A stretch of DNA of 36,514 nucleotides from assembly GCF_003417465.1 (NCBI RefSeq), contig NZ_QVMV01000040.1, positions 1-36,514 of the forward strand. Direction: 5' to 3'. This document shows, piece after piece, positions 26,730-36,261 of the stretch; the first letter of the stretch is position 1; the number at the start of each line of letters is the position of its first letter. A model generated the notes under the pieces. It was not told the DNA's origin. It made no database searches and saw only the letters and a program-made list of their open reading frames with translations. The stretch is from Wenzhouxiangella sp. 15190 (lineage in GTDB: Bacteria; Pseudomonadota; Gammaproteobacteria; Xanthomonadales; Wenzhouxiangellaceae). The translations under genes and the position numbers were made by a program.

Positions 26730-27413
26730 TCAGTCGATGGGCACGAGCTGACCGCCGGTCATCTCCAGTCGCCGATCCATTCGGCCAGCCAGCTGCGGGT
26801 CATGAGTGACGAGAACGACGCTGGTCCGGAATTCACGATTGAGTTCGAGCATCAACTCGTAGACATGCTCGGCATTGCGCTCGTCGAGGTTGCCCGTCGG
26901 CTCGTCGCCGAGCACGCAGTCGGGGCGGTTGATGAGCGCCCTCGCCACCGCGGCCCGCTGACGTTCGCCGCCGGACAACTCTCCGGGCTTGTGTGTCAGC
27001 CGTTCCCCCAGCCCCACGCGTTCGAGCAGGGCCGTCGCTTCGGCCTGTGCGGCCGCGGCGGTTCGACCGGCGATCAGCAGCGGCATGGCAACGTTCTCGA
27101 GTGCCGTGAATTCCGGCAACAGGTGGTGGAACTGGTAGACGAAACCGAGATGGCGGTTGCGGAGGGCCGCCCGGCGGGCTTCGTCGGCCCGGGCCATGTT
27201 CTCGCCGGCGACCTCCACCACGCCGGCGGTCGGCTTGTCCAGTCCGCCGAGCAAATGCAGCAGCGTGCTCTTGCCGACACCGGACGCGCCCAGGATGGCA
27301 ACCTGCTCGCCGGCCCGGATCTCGAGATCCACACCGGTCAGCACTTTCAGCTCCGTCGGCCCCTGCACGAATGTCCGGACCAGGCCCTGCGTGCGGATAA
27401 TGACATCACTCAT
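26730..27413 (-). CDS. lolD: Lipoprotein-releasing ABC transporter ATP-binding protein
   Basis: A 227-residue ATPase that powers extraction of lipoproteins from the inner membrane. Walker A is GASGVGKST (42-50), the signature LSGGERQR (146-153) and Walker B CVLGDEP (166-172). The conserved [18 protein letters not shown] segment is LolD-specific in the MacB/LolD group. The ATG overlaps the end of the lolC-type gene by 8 bp, so both are made in step. It is followed by comEC. Confidence 0.96.
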   Translation of the reverse strand: MSDVIIRTQGLVRTFVQGPTELKVLTGVDLEIRAGEQVAILGASGVGKSTLLHLLGGLDKPTAGVVEVAGENMARADEARRAALRNRHLGFVYQFHHLLPEFTALENVAMPLLIAGRTAAAAQAEATALLERVGLGERLTHKPGELSGGERQRAAVARALINRPDCVLGDEPTGNLDERNAEHVYELMLELNREFRTSVVLVTHDPQLAGRMDRRLEMTGGQLVPID

Positions 27414-28650
27414 GGCGCAGTGCCTCCACCGGTTCCGTGCGTGCGGCCCGCCAGGCGGGATAGATCGTCGACAGCAGCGACAGCACGAGGGCGACCGAAC
27501 CGAACTTGATCACGTCCGCCCAGCGCAGTTCGGAAGGCAGGTCACTGATGTAGTAGACCTCGGCGGAGAGGAAATCCGTGCTCAGGAACTGCTCGAGCCA
27601 GGCGACCAGCTGTTCGACATTCAGGGCCAGGGCGACGCCCGCGACGATCCCCAGCAACGTGCCGATGACGCCGATCAGCGAACCCTGGACCATGAAGATG
27701 GCCATGATCTTCCTCGGACCCAGGCCCATGGTCTTGAGAATGGCGATGTCGGCCTGCTTGTCGGTCACCACCATCACCAGGGTGGAAATGATATTGAAGG
27801 CCGCCACGGCGATGATCAGTGAAAGGATGATGAACATGACGGTCTTTTCGGTGCGCACGGCGCGGAAGAAGTTGGCATGCTGCTGGGTCCAGTCCCGTAC
27901 GCTGTGCGCCCCACCGAGCTGATCGCTCAGTTCCCAGGCGATCGAACGCGCCTGCATCATGTCATCGAACTTCAAGCGGATGCCGCTGACCTGCTCGCTG
28001 AGCCGGAACAGGCGCTGTGCGTCGCGGAAGTGGATAACGGCCAGTGCGGTGTCGTACTGCTGAACGCCGGCCTCGAAGATACCGGCCACCTCGAAGCGAC
28101 GCACCTGCGGCACCACGCCGGCCGGGGTGGCTCGAATTTCGGGCGCGAAGATGGTGACCGAATCCCCCTCGCGCACACCGAGTCGGGCGGCCAGGCCGCC
28201 GCCGAGTATGACGCGCCACTCGCCCGGCACCAGGGCATCGAGATCCTCGTGTCGCATCAGTTCGCCGATGTCGGAGACCATCGGCTCGAGCCCGGGATCG
28301 ATGCCGCGGACCTGGGCGCCGGCCGTTCCCCGCCCCTTGATCAGGGTCTCCTGCTCCACATACGGTGCGGCCCCGACCACGGAGGGATGGGCCTGCACCT
28401 GTTCGAGCAGCGACTCCCAGTCAGACAAGCGGCGCTCGGCACCTTCGATGGTGGCATGTGAAATCATGCCCAGAATGCGCTCACGCAATTCCTGCTCGAA
28501 GCCGTTCATAACGCTCAGCACGGTGATCAGCACCATCACGCCCAGGGCGATGCCGCCCATGGATACGAGCGAAATGAAGGAGATGAAATGGTTGCGCCGC
28601 TTCGCGCGCAAGTAGCGCAGGCCGACGAAAATGCTCAAAGGTTGGTACAT
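27406..28650 (-). CDS. lolC: Lipoprotein-releasing ABC transporter permease, LolC/LolE type
   Basis: A 414-residue FtsX-like permease. It opens with [29 protein letters not shown], typical of LolC/LolE, then the first helix (about 24-48), a large periplasmic domain, and three C-terminal helices starting near [20 protein letters not shown]. With LolD it removes outer-membrane lipoproteins from the inner membrane and hands them to LolA. Only one such permease gene is present next to lolD, whereas E. coli has lolC and lolE. A single-permease (LolF-type) transporter is possible, or the second gene may be elsewhere. It lies 19 bp after rluC. Confidence 0.92.
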   Translation of the reverse strand: MYQPLSIFVGLRYLRAKRRNHFISFISLVSMGGIALGVMVLITVLSVMNGFEQELRERILGMISHATIEGAERRLSDWESLLEQVQAHPSVVGAAPYVEQETLIKGRGTAGAQVRGIDPGLEPMVSDIGELMRHEDLDALVPGEWRVILGGGLAARLGVREGDSVTIFAPEIRATPAGVVPQVRRFEVAGIFEAGVQQYDTALAVIHFRDAQRLFRLSEQVSGIRLKFDDMMQARSIAWELSDQLGGAHSVRDWTQQHANFFRAVRTEKTVMFIILSLIIAVAAFNIISTLVMVVTDKQADIAILKTMGLGPRKIMAIFMVQGSLIGVIGTLLGIVAGVALALNVEQLVAWLEQFLSTDFLSAEVYYISDLPSELRWADVIKFGSVALVLSLLSTIYPAWRAARTEPVEALRHE

Positions 28651-28669
28651 TCGCTAGCGGATTCCTGTC

Positions 28670-29599
28670 TCAGGCTGAGCGCGTGCCTGAACGAAGTCGC
28701 TCAAGCACGGCGGTGAGCTCGTCGGGCAGCGGTGCCGAAAAGACTTGCTCCGACGGCCAGGGCAGCTTCAGACAATGCGCATGGAGAAACAGCCGCTTGA
28801 GGCCGGGCGGAGCCGGATGCTGATTGTACCGCTCGTCCCCGGCCAGCGGGTGATCAATGCTGGCGGCGTGGGCCCGAATCTGGTGCGTGCGCCCCGTCTC
28901 GATACGCACCTCGACGTAACTGTATCCACCGACGCGCTCGAGCAACTCAAAATGACTCACCGCCGACTGTCCGTCCTCTGCGGCGATGATCCGGCGTTGA
29001 CCACTGGCATCACGAATCTTTTTCAGGGGGGTGGTCACCGTTACCTTTGCCTCTGCGAGCTCGCCCGTCAACAGGGCCAGGTAGCGTTTCTCCACGGCCT
29101 GGCCCGAGAAGGCCCTCTGCAGTTCACGCGCGGCCCGGTGATTGCGAGCGACGACCAGAACACCGCTGGTCGCCCGGTCGATGCGATGCACGGGCCGGTA
29201 TCCCTCGCCCATTCTGGCGAGAACATCAATCAGCCCCCATTGCAGGCCGCTGCCGCTCTGAACGGCCACGCCGGCGGGCTTGTCGAGAACGATGAATTGA
29301 TCGTTCTGCTCGATGATGCACTCGCGAATGCGATCGATCATGCCTTCGGGCACTCGGCGATCCTCCGGCGCCCTCGACGAGACGGGCGGAATCCGCACCT
29401 CGTCGCCGGCCTCGAGCTTCTTCATGGGTTTGGCGCGCCGGCCGTTGATCCGAACCTGCCCGGTGCGTACCAGGCGGTAGACCAGGCCGCGGGGTACCGA
29501 GCCCAGTTCCGACATCAGGAAATTGTCCAGTCGCTGGCCGGAACGGTCATCGCTGACGGTAACGTGCCGCACGCTGCGCCCCTGGTTCCTGTCATGCAT
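28670..29599 (-). CDS. rluC: 23S rRNA pseudouridine synthase RluC
   Basis: A 309-residue RluA/RluC-family synthase. An N-terminal S4 RNA-binding domain occupies about residues 20-65. The catalytic domain contains HRIDRATSG with the catalytic Asp D141, then the VEKRYLAL and GRTHQIRAHAASIDHPLAGD motifs. The family member RluC modifies 23S rRNA at three sites in the peptidyl transferase region. Divergence from rne is the same as in E. coli and supports RluC over RluD. The ATG at 29599 has AGG 7 nt upstream and is preferred; a GTG at 29626 would add nine residues. Confidence 0.93.
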   Translation of the reverse strand: MHDRNQGRSVRHVTVSDDRSGQRLDNFLMSELGSVPRGLVYRLVRTGQVRINGRRAKPMKKLEAGDEVRIPPVSSRAPEDRRVPEGMIDRIRECIIEQNDQFIVLDKPAGVAVQSGSGLQWGLIDVLARMGEGYRPVHRIDRATSGVLVVARNHRAARELQRAFSGQAVEKRYLALLTGELAEAKVTVTTPLKKIRDASGQRRIIAAEDGQSAVSHFELLERVGGYSYVEVRIETGRTHQIRAHAASIDHPLAGDERYNQHPAPPGLKRLFLHAHCLKLPWPSEQVFSAPLPDELTAVLERLRSGTRSA

Positions 29600-30262
29600 A
29601 AAAGCGCCTGCCTTCGGGCGTTTCACGGTGGATGACCGCTATCGTTGCCAAGCGATCGATGATAAACTATGCGTGTCAGGCGCATGCGGGGTCCCGCGCG
29701 GTCTTTTGATCGACCGCAGTTCATACTCGGTACCCGCGTGAACCCGATCGCGGATGCTGACACATCTGTCAATTCCGATACAAGCGGCGTTGGCAAGGCC
29801 GGATACGGGCCACGTTGCATTCGCCACCGGAACCATTTGCTCAACTCCCGGCCGGCAAAGGCAGACCGGGAGCCGTCCACTCAAGGACAACATCGAATTG
29901 CACGACGACCCGGATCGAACCGGTCCGGTCGCGGCAGATGAAAACGCGTGCCGCCGATGTCCGAATCACTCGGAGACAGCCGGCGGCCGGAAACGAAGAA
30001 TATGCGCCCCGGATCGACCGATGCACGGTCTCCGGGTGTGGTGTCAGATATTGCAGGCCTGCGCCTCGCGCGGCCGCATGGAAACCAGGCAGCGTCGCGT
30101 AGTTCGTGGCGCCTCGAGAAAATGCCCGGGCGAGAATGCCCGGCGACAATCGATTTAGGCTGGTTTACCCGCTCGGCCCCGAGTCCCGGGGCAAGGCGAA
30201 GTCCGGCACCACCCGCCCGAAGACCGTTACCCGTGGCGGTCGGGGGCGCCGGAGGAACAACA
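29600..30262. promoter_or_regulatory. Divergent rluC/rne intergenic region and probable rne leader
   Basis: No credible gene occupies this stretch of about 660 bp. TTGCCA (29645-29650), 17 bp and TATGCG (29668-29673) could be an rne promoter, which would give a leader of nearly 600 nt. Candidate leader hairpins are GCGGCA/TGCCGC (29931-29936 with 29949-29954) and GCCCCG/CGGGGC (30176-30181 with 30187-30192). ATGCCCGG is directly repeated at 30122-30129 and 30136-30143. In E. coli the rne leader of 361 nt is folded and is the site where RNase E cuts its own mRNA. The ribosome binding site GGAGGAA lies at 30251-30257. Confidence 0.55.
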
Positions 30263-32770
30263 ATGAAACGCATGCTGATCAACGCAACTCAGCCCGAAGA
30301 GTTGCGAGTGGCCATTGCCGATGGCCAGACCCTGCTCGACCTCGATATCGAGGTGCCTGCCCAGGAGCAGAAGAAGTCCAACATCTACAAGGGCCGCATC
30401 ACGCGGGTGGAACCGAGCCTCGACGCCTGTTTCGTCGAGTTCGGGTCCGAGCGGCACGGTTTCCTGTCCATGAAGGAAATCAGCCGTGAATACTTCAGTG
30501 ATGCCGCCGTCAAGACGCTGGAATCCGGAGAGCGCGTCGAGATCAAGGATGCCGTCCAGGGCGGCCAGGAAGTCATCGTCCAGGTCGACAAGGAAGAGCG
30601 CGGCACCAAGGGTGCGGCGCTGACCACCTTCGTTTCCCTGGCCGGGCGCTATCTGGTCCTGATGCCGAACAATCCGCGGGCCGGCGGCGTGTCGCGCCAG
30701 ATCACGCGCGACGAGCGCAAGGAGCTTCTCGATACGCTCAAGGAAATCGAGATCCCCAACGGCATGGGCTGTATCGTGCGCACGGCCGGCGTGGGACGCG
30801 AGCGCGAAGAATTGCAGTGGGACCTCGATTACCTGCTCAAGCTGTGGAGCGCGATCCAGGAAGCGGCCAGCAGCAAGAAGGCGCCCTTCCTGATCTATCA
30901 GGAAAGCAACCTGATCATTCGCGCGTTGCGCGACTACCTGCGCGACGACATCGGCGAAATCCTCATCGATGACGAAAAGGTCTTCGAGGATGCACGCGAG
31001 TTCATGCAGCAGGTGATGCCGCATAACCTGCGCAAGCTCAAGCTCTACCGTGACGATACGCCCCTGTTCTCGCGCTACCAGATCGAAAGTCAGATCGAAT
31101 CCGCGTTCGCGCGCGAAGTGCGCCTGCCGTCCGGCGGCGCGGTCGTCATCGATCACACCGAGGCCCTGCTGTCGATCGACATCAACTCGGCGCGCGCGAC
31201 CAAGGGTGCCGACATCGAGGAAACGGCACTTCAGACCAACCTCGAGTCGGCCGACGAGATTGCCCGCCAGTTGCGGATAAGGGATCTGGGTGGCCTGATC
31301 GTCATCGATTTCATCGACATGATGAGCAAGGACGCCCAGCGACAGGTCGAGAACCGCCTGCGTGAAGCCATGCGAATGGACAAGGCGCGCGTGCAGATCG
31401 GGCGCATCTCGCGGTTCGGCCTGCTCGAGATGTCGCGCCAGCGCCTGCGACCCTCCCTGGGCGAATCGAGTTACACCACCTGCCCGCGTTGCGACGGCTA
31501 CGGCGCGATTCGCTCGATCGAGTCGCTCGCGCTGTCCATCCTGCGACTGGCCGAAGAAGAATCCATGAAGGAACACACGTCGCGGGTGATCGTCCAGGCG
31601 CCGATCGAAGTGGCGAATTTCCTGCTCAACGAAAAGCGCCAGGCTGCCGAAGAGATCGAGGAACGCACCAAGGTTGGTATCACCATCGTGGCCAACCGCT
31701 GGATCGAAACACCTCGTTTCGAAATCCAGCGGCTACGCACCAGCGAATCCGTCGATGAGCCCAGTTACGCCCTGGCCAGCGGCGAGGAAGCCGAATCGTT
31801 GCCCGCACAGGCCGAAGCCCAGCCCGGGCCGGCACCCGAGCCGGCGGCGGTCAGCGGCATCCAGCGAAGCGGGCCGGCTCCGGCCCCGGCACGCAAGCCC
31901 GGGGGTTTCCTGGCGTGGCTGAAGTCCTTGTTCGGTGGACTGTCCGGGAACGACGAGGACCAGCACAAGGAGCGCAAATCCGGCCGACCGCACCCGCAAA
32001 AGCACGGTGGCAAACGCCCGGACAAGGCCGTGGACAAATCGCATCGTCACCAGGGGAAGCCCGGCGGCAAGAAGAAGAAAAGCCAGTCGCGCGGCAAGAA
32101 GAAAAAGACCGGCGGGAAGCCGTCTGATGGAAAGCCGGGTGACCAGAAGCCGGCCGAAGCGGGCAACGAGCCCGACGGCGGCAGCAAAAAGAAGAAGAAG
32201 CGCCGTCGTCGCGGCGGCAAAAAACGTCGCGGTCGTTCCGACAACAGGAATCAGGGCCAGGATCAGGGCCAGAACAAGAGCGAGGACCAGGGCAACAAGT
32301 CCGAACAGAAATCCGAGCCCGAAAAGCCGGACAACAAGCCCGGCCCGAAACCCGAGCAGAAACCGGATCAAAAGCCCGATCCAGAATCCGCGCAGAAGCC
32401 GGATCGGAAACCCGACCCGGAATCCGGGCAGAAACCGGACCAGAAGCCGGAGCATGAATCGGATTCACGGTCACAAAAGCCTGATCCGAAGCCCGACACG
32501 AAACCTCAATCGAAGCCCGAGGAGCCGACCCGTCAGGCATCGGATCAGGAATCGAAAACGGCTCCGGAGAGGCATTCCGGGCAAGCAGCCGAGCCAAAGC
32601 CGGAGCCCAGGAGCGAGCCGAAGCAGGAAGAGAGTCGAGAACGTTCTCCGGACGGCGAACGTGATCAATCGTCGGACGGCTCGAAAGAAAAGCGGGATGA
32701 CAAGCGCAAGGACAAATCGGGCGCGATTCCCGAAGGCGGTGGCATCTACCGCCTCAAGGATGATGACTGA
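30263..32770 (+). CDS. rne: Ribonuclease E
   Basis: An 835-residue endoribonuclease for mRNA decay and rRNA/tRNA processing. It starts [15 protein letters not shown], as in E. coli, with GGAGGAA upstream. An S1 domain lies near 35-120. The DNase I-like catalytic subdomain carries D306 (LLSIDINSA) and D349 (IVIDFIDM), and the Zn-link CPRC uses C407 and C410. The C-terminal half is disordered. It contains an amphipathic [13 protein letters not shown] at about 547-559, like the membrane-targeting segment of RNase E, then very basic [14 protein letters not shown] stretches for RNA binding, then a K-P-D/E-x repeat. This half should scaffold the degradosome. An upstream extension of the frame to 29948 is rejected. 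Confidence 0.97.
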   Translation: MKRMLINATQPEELRVAIADGQTLLDLDIEVPAQEQKKSNIYKGRITRVEPSLDACFVEFGSERHGFLSMKEISREYFSDAAVKTLESGERVEIKDAVQGGQEVIVQVDKEERGTKGAALTTFVSLAGRYLVLMPNNPRAGGVSRQITRDERKELLDTLKEIEIPNGMGCIVRTAGVGREREELQWDLDYLLKLWSAIQEAASSKKAPFLIYQESNLIIRALRDYLRDDIGEILIDDEKVFEDAREFMQQVMPHNLRKLKLYRDDTPLFSRYQIESQIESAFAREVRLPSGGAVVIDHTEALLSIDINSARATKGADIEETALQTNLESADEIARQLRIRDLGGLIVIDFIDMMSKDAQRQVENRLREAMRMDKARVQIGRISRFGLLEMSRQRLRPSLGESSYTTCPRCDGYGAIRSIESLALSILRLAEEESMKEHTSRVIVQAPIEVANFLLNEKRQAAEEIEERTKVGITIVANRWIETPRFEIQRLRTSESVDEPSYALASGEEAESLPAQAEAQPGPAPEPAAVSGIQRSGPAPAPARKPGGFLAWLKSLFGGLSGNDEDQHKERKSGRPHPQKHGGKRPDKAVDKSHRHQGKPGGKKKKSQSRGKKKKTGGKPSDGKPGDQKPAEAGNEPDGGSKKKKKRRRRGGKKRRGRSDNRNQGQDQGQNKSEDQGNKSEQKSEPEKPDNKPGPKPEQKPDQKPDPESAQKPDRKPDPESGQKPDQKPEHESDSRSQKPDPKPDTKPQSKPEEPTRQASDQESKTAPERHSGQAAEPKPEPRSEPKQEESRERSPDGERDQSSDGSKEKRDDKRKDKSGAIPEGGGIYRLKDDD
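32321..32529 (+). repeat. Degenerate K-P-[DE]-x tetrapeptide repeat in the RNase E tail
   Basis: This part of rne encodes a run of about 70 residues built of units such as [12 protein letters not shown] and KPDT, with some ES interruptions. The DNA has a matching imperfect 12-bp periodicity. The segment is predicted to be extended and disordered, and resembles no known RNase E partner-binding motif. Confidence 0.75.
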
Positions 32771-32787
32771 TCGAGCGTAATTCCTTC

Positions 32788-32814
32788 GTTCGGGGCCGCA
32801 CCGCGGCCCCGAAC
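32788..32814. terminator. Strong hairpin between rne and the gacA-like gene
   Basis: GTTCGGGGCCGC (32788-32799) pairs perfectly with GCGGCCCCGAAC (32803-32814), a 12-bp stem around a 3-nt loop, in the gap between two convergent genes. It has no T-tract on the plus strand but is well placed to end both transcripts. Confidence 0.7.
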
Positions 32815-32823
32815 CTGCCTGGC

Positions 32824-33462
32824 TCAGACTTCCGAAACCAGCCCGTGACGCAGCGCCATGCGCAGCAGTTCGACCTCGCTGCCGACGTCGATCTTGTCGT
32901 AGATCCGGTACTTGTAGGTCGCCACCGTCTTGGGGCTGAGGTTGAGCACTTCACCGATGGACTGCATCTTCATGCCCTGCGTCAACATCAGGGCGATTTC
33001 GAGTTCGCGTCCGGTCAGTTCCTGGAAGGGCGACTGGGGCGTTCCCGGCAGTAGTGAAATCGCCAGTTGCTGCGAGATATCGGCACCGATGTAGCGCTCG
33101 CCCTGAGAAACCTTGCGTACCGCGCGCAGCAGCTCTCCGGCATCGCAGGCCTTGGTCAGGTATCCCGATGCACCGGAATCGAGCAGACGCGCCGGCAGCG
33201 GCGGCTCGCTGTGGGCAGTCAGCACGATCACTTGCGTATCGGGTTGCGCCTTGAGAATTCGCTCGGTCGTCTCGAGCCCGGAAAGACCCGGCAGGCCCAC
33301 GTCCATGAGAATCAGGTCGGGTTCGAGCTTGCGCGCGAGCCGGATGGCGTCTTCTCCGGTCGATGCCTCCCCGACCACTTCCAGACCGGCTTCCCCGGCA
33401 AGAATGTTCTTAAGCCCCGTTCTGACCAGATCGTGGTCGTCGACAATCAGAATATCGGTCAA
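32824..33462 (-). CDS. uvrY: LuxR-type response regulator, GacA/UvrY family
   Basis: A 212-residue two-component regulator. The receiver domain has the acidic pair D8-D9, the phosphorylated D54 in LILMDVGLPG, Thr in LTAHSE and Lys in YLTKACD. The C-terminal LuxR helix-turn-helix (about 148-205) reads LTGRELEIALMLTQGMKMQSIGEVLNLSPKTVATYKYRIYDKI. The DVGLPGLSGLETT and GERYIGADISQQLA segments are GacA/UvrY-like. In that system the sensor GacS/BarA phosphorylates it and it activates small RNAs that titrate CsrA/RsmA. The gene is separated from uvrC by 13.5 kb, whereas uvrY is next to uvrC in E. coli. No sensor gene is adjacent. The symbol is by similarity. Confidence 0.85.
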   Translation of the reverse strand: MTDILIVDDHDLVRTGLKNILAGEAGLEVVGEASTGEDAIRLARKLEPDLILMDVGLPGLSGLETTERILKAQPDTQVIVLTAHSEPPLPARLLDSGASGYLTKACDAGELLRAVRKVSQGERYIGADISQQLAISLLPGTPQSPFQELTGRELEIALMLTQGMKMQSIGEVLNLSPKTVATYKYRIYDKIDVGSEVELLRMALRHGLVSEV

Positions 33463-33590
33463 TTAGCTGTCCCCGTGTTGTATACCCTCTCCCACGAATT
33501 ACACTAACGCAAATTGATGTGTGAGTGAAGAACGTTTGCGCGGCACAGCAAACACGGCCTGAAAGCAACCGATCGAGGCATAACTGCAAG

Positions 33591-34256
33591 ATGCAGGATT
33601 CGACGACAGATCACACCGGGGAACAGGCTCGACCCTTGTTGGTCGCATTGACCGGCGGAGTGGCCAGCGGCAAGACGAGCGTTTCCGATCGACTTTCCGA
33701 AAAAGGCGTGCCGGTCGTGGACACCGACCTGCTCGCCCGCGAGGCGGTTGCGCCCGGGAGCCCTGGCCTGAGTGCAGTCGTGGACGCGTTCGGGCCCGAA
33801 ATTCTCGACGAAGCGGGCAGTCTCGACCGGCGGGCGCTACGGGAACGCATTTTCGCCCACCCCGAACAGCGCGAGACACTGGAAGCCATCCTGCACCCAC
33901 TCATCGAACGCGAGGCGCGCCGCCAGATCGAGCGGCACGAAGACGCCGACTACGTTGTGCTGGTGGTTCCGCTACTGATTGAATCGGGGTTGTTCAAGGA
34001 CGCAGACCGAATCGTCGTCGTCGATGTGCCGGAGTCCGTTCAAATCGAGCGCCTGCTCGAGCGCGACGGTGTCGAGCCGGAACAGGCGGAAGCCATGCTG
34101 TCAGCACAGGCAAGCCGTTCCGAACGGCTGGCCGTAGCCACGGACGTTATCGACAACAGCGGATCGTTCGACGAACTCGTTCAGGCCACCGACGAACTGC
34201 ATGAACGCCTGGGCGCGCTCAGTCGTCGTCGCTCGCGTTCGCCTCGAAGGCCTTGA
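33591..34256 (+). CDS. coaE: Dephospho-CoA kinase
   Basis: A 221-residue P-loop kinase performing the last step of coenzyme A synthesis, ATP-dependent phosphorylation of dephospho-CoA. The P-loop is GGVASGKTS (22-30). DTDLLAREAV follows with the substrate-side acidic residues, then HPLIEREARR, VVLVVPLLIESGLF and DVPESVQIERLLERDG, all typical of CoaE. The ATG at 33591 gives the right N-terminus, though the nearest GAGG is 13 nt away. A GTG at 33525 would add 22 poorly conserved residues. The C-terminal RRRSRSPRR tail overlaps the convergent EF-G-like gene by 38 bp. Confidence 0.94.
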   Translation: MQDSTTDHTGEQARPLLVALTGGVASGKTSVSDRLSEKGVPVVDTDLLAREAVAPGSPGLSAVVDAFGPEILDEAGSLDRRALRERIFAHPEQRETLEAILHPLIEREARRQIERHEDADYVVLVVPLLIESGLFKDADRIVVVDVPESVQIERLLERDGVEPEQAEAMLSAQASRSERLAVATDVIDNSGSFDELVQATDELHERLGALSRRRSRSPRRP

Positions 34257-36261
34257 CGAGTTCGGTCTGTTCGCCGGCCGGCACGGCTTCGTAGTGCGAG
34301 AAAGACATGGTGTAACGCCCTTCCCCACCGGTCAGGCTCTTGAGTTCGCTGGGAAATTCCGCCAGCACCGAAAGCGGCACGGCGGCCGAGACACTCGCCA
34401 TGCCGCCACTCAGGCTGTCGGTGCCCTGAATCCTTGCCCGCTTGGATGCGAGCGCCCCGGTTACATCACCCATTGAGTCGTCGGGAACGGTGACTTCCAG
34501 TTCGACCACGGGCTCGAGTACCTGCGGACCGGCATTGCGCACGGCGTCGAGAAAAGCCTTGCGGCCGGCAATCACGAAGGCCACCTCTTTCGAATCGACG
34601 GGATGGTGCTTGCCGTCGTAGACCACGGCCTCGACATCCTGCAGCGGAAAACCGGCGATCGCGCCCTCGTCGAGCAACTGGCGCACACCTTTCTCCACGG
34701 CGGGAATCAGACTGGAAGGGATGGCACCGCCGACGACTTCCGAACGGAACACGAAGCCTTCGCCTCGTCCCAGCGGCCGTACCCGCATGAAGACTTCGCC
34801 GAACTGGCCGGCACCGCCCGTTTGTTTCTTGTGGCGATAGTGCCCTTCCGCTGGCCGGGTAATGGTTTCTCGGTAGGCGACACGCGGATTACGGGTCTCG
34901 ACATCCACGTTGTAACGCTGCTTCATGCGCTCGAGCATCACGCGCAGATGCATCTCCCCGAGACCACGAACAACCGTCTCGTTGAGTTCCTGGTTGTGCT
35001 CGACAACAAAACACGGATCTTCTTCGGCCAACCGTGCCAGCGACGACGCCAGCTTCTGCTCGTTGCCGCGACTCGTCACCTCCACCGCCAGGCCGAACAT
35101 CGGCTTCGGAAAATCGATGGGCTTGAGGTAGTAGTGATCTTCGTCGTGGCTGTCGTGCAGTATGTCGTCGTAATGAATTTCCTCGACCTTGCCCAGGGCA
35201 CAAATATCACCGGGAACGGCTTCGTCGATCTCGATATGTTCCTTGCCCTGGATACGGTACAGATGGGCGGCCTTGATCGGCTTGCGGTTTTCGCCGACGT
35301 AGAGCTGTGTGTCGGGTCGCACCGTACCCTGATAGATACGAAAGATGCTGAGCTTACCTGCAAACGGATCATTGCTGACCTTGAATACATGCGCCAGCAC
35401 GTGGTCGTCGGGCTGCAGGCTGGCCGTAACGCGTTCGCCGTCCGGACCCTTGCGAAACGGCGGCGGATTGCCCTCCAGCGGGCTCGGGAACAAGTGGCGA
35501 CACAGGCGCAGGAATTCGCCGCAGCCGGCGCCCGTCAACGCCGAAGTAAAGCAGATCGGTACCAGGTGACCCTGGCGCAGTGCCTGTTCGAAAGCGTCGT
35601 GAAGCAACTGCGGGTCGATCTCCTCACCATCGAGGTAGCGCGCCATCAGCGCTTCGTCCACTTCCACGACCTGGTCGACGATTTCGGTGTGAGCCTCGGC
35701 CACCGAGGAGATATCGGTGTCGCCATCGCTCTTGAAGAAACAGTCACGGACGGTGGCACCGTCATCGGCCGGCAGGTTTATGGGCAGGCACTGTGCGCCG
35801 AATTCCTCGCGGATGTCGCTGAGCAGTTGCTCGAGATCGGCGCCCTCGGCATCCATTCGATTGATGACGATGACACGGCATCGCTTTCGCTGGCGAGCCC
35901 GCCGCATCAACCGCCGGGTCGACATCTCGATGCCGGCTGTCGCATTGACGACGATCGCCGCCGTCTCCGCCGCGCCCATCGCTGCCAGGGCCTGCCCGCG
36001 AAAATCCGGATCTCCGGGTGTGTCGAGCAGATTGACATGAGCCCCCTCGAAGACAAGCGAGGCGATGGCCGAATTCAGCGAGTGCTGGTGCTCCTTCTCG
36101 AGCGGATCAAAATCAAAGACCGTTGTACCCCGCTCGAGGGAGCCGGGTTCACCCAGAACGCCCGCCTTGACCAACAGCATCTCCGCGAGAGATGTCTTGC
36201 CCGAACCTCCGTGACCCAGCAGGGCCACGTTCCGTATAGCGCCGGTGTCGCGCTCCGCCAT
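34219..36261 (-). CDS. Elongation factor G-like GTPase (EF-G2 type)
   Basis: A 680-residue translational GTPase with EF-G domain order I-V. G1 is GHGGSGKTS (16-24) rather than the GHIDHGKT typical of EF-G. G3 is DTPGDPDF (80-87), where the catalytic His of DTPGHVDF is Asp84. G4 is NRMD (134-137). Domains II-V follow, including KKQTGGAGQFGEVFMRV in domain IV. This set marks the EF-G-like paralogue, whose job is not well defined and may involve ribosome recycling or stress rather than normal translocation. GGAG sits before the ATG. The main fusA is not in the window. The 3' end overlaps coaE. Confidence 0.88.
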   Translation of the reverse strand: MAERDTGAIRNVALLGHGGSGKTSLAEMLLVKAGVLGEPGSLERGTTVFDFDPLEKEHQHSLNSAIASLVFEGAHVNLLDTPGDPDFRGQALAAMGAAETAAIVVNATAGIEMSTRRLMRRARQRKRCRVIVINRMDAEGADLEQLLSDIREEFGAQCLPINLPADDGATVRDCFFKSDGDTDISSVAEAHTEIVDQVVEVDEALMARYLDGEEIDPQLLHDAFEQALRQGHLVPICFTSALTGAGCGEFLRLCRHLFPSPLEGNPPPFRKGPDGERVTASLQPDDHVLAHVFKVSNDPFAGKLSIFRIYQGTVRPDTQLYVGENRKPIKAAHLYRIQGKEHIEIDEAVPGDICALGKVEEIHYDDILHDSHDEDHYYLKPIDFPKPMFGLAVEVTSRGNEQKLASSLARLAEEDPCFVVEHNQELNETVVRGLGEMHLRVMLERMKQRYNVDVETRNPRVAYRETITRPAEGHYRHKKQTGGAGQFGEVFMRVRPLGRGEGFVFRSEVVGGAIPSSLIPAVEKGVRQLLDEGAIAGFPLQDVEAVVYDGKHHPVDSKEVAFVIAGRKAFLDAVRNAGPQVLEPVVELEVTVPDDSMGDVTGALASKRARIQGTDSLSGGMASVSAAVPLSVLAEFPSELKSLTGGEGRYTMSFSHYEAVPAGEQTELVKAFEANASDDD

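Noticed and set aside
29948-30262. N-terminal extension of rne in frame from 29948
   Set aside because: The conserved [10 protein letters not shown] start with its own ribosome binding site lies at 30263; the upstream residues are not like RNase E.
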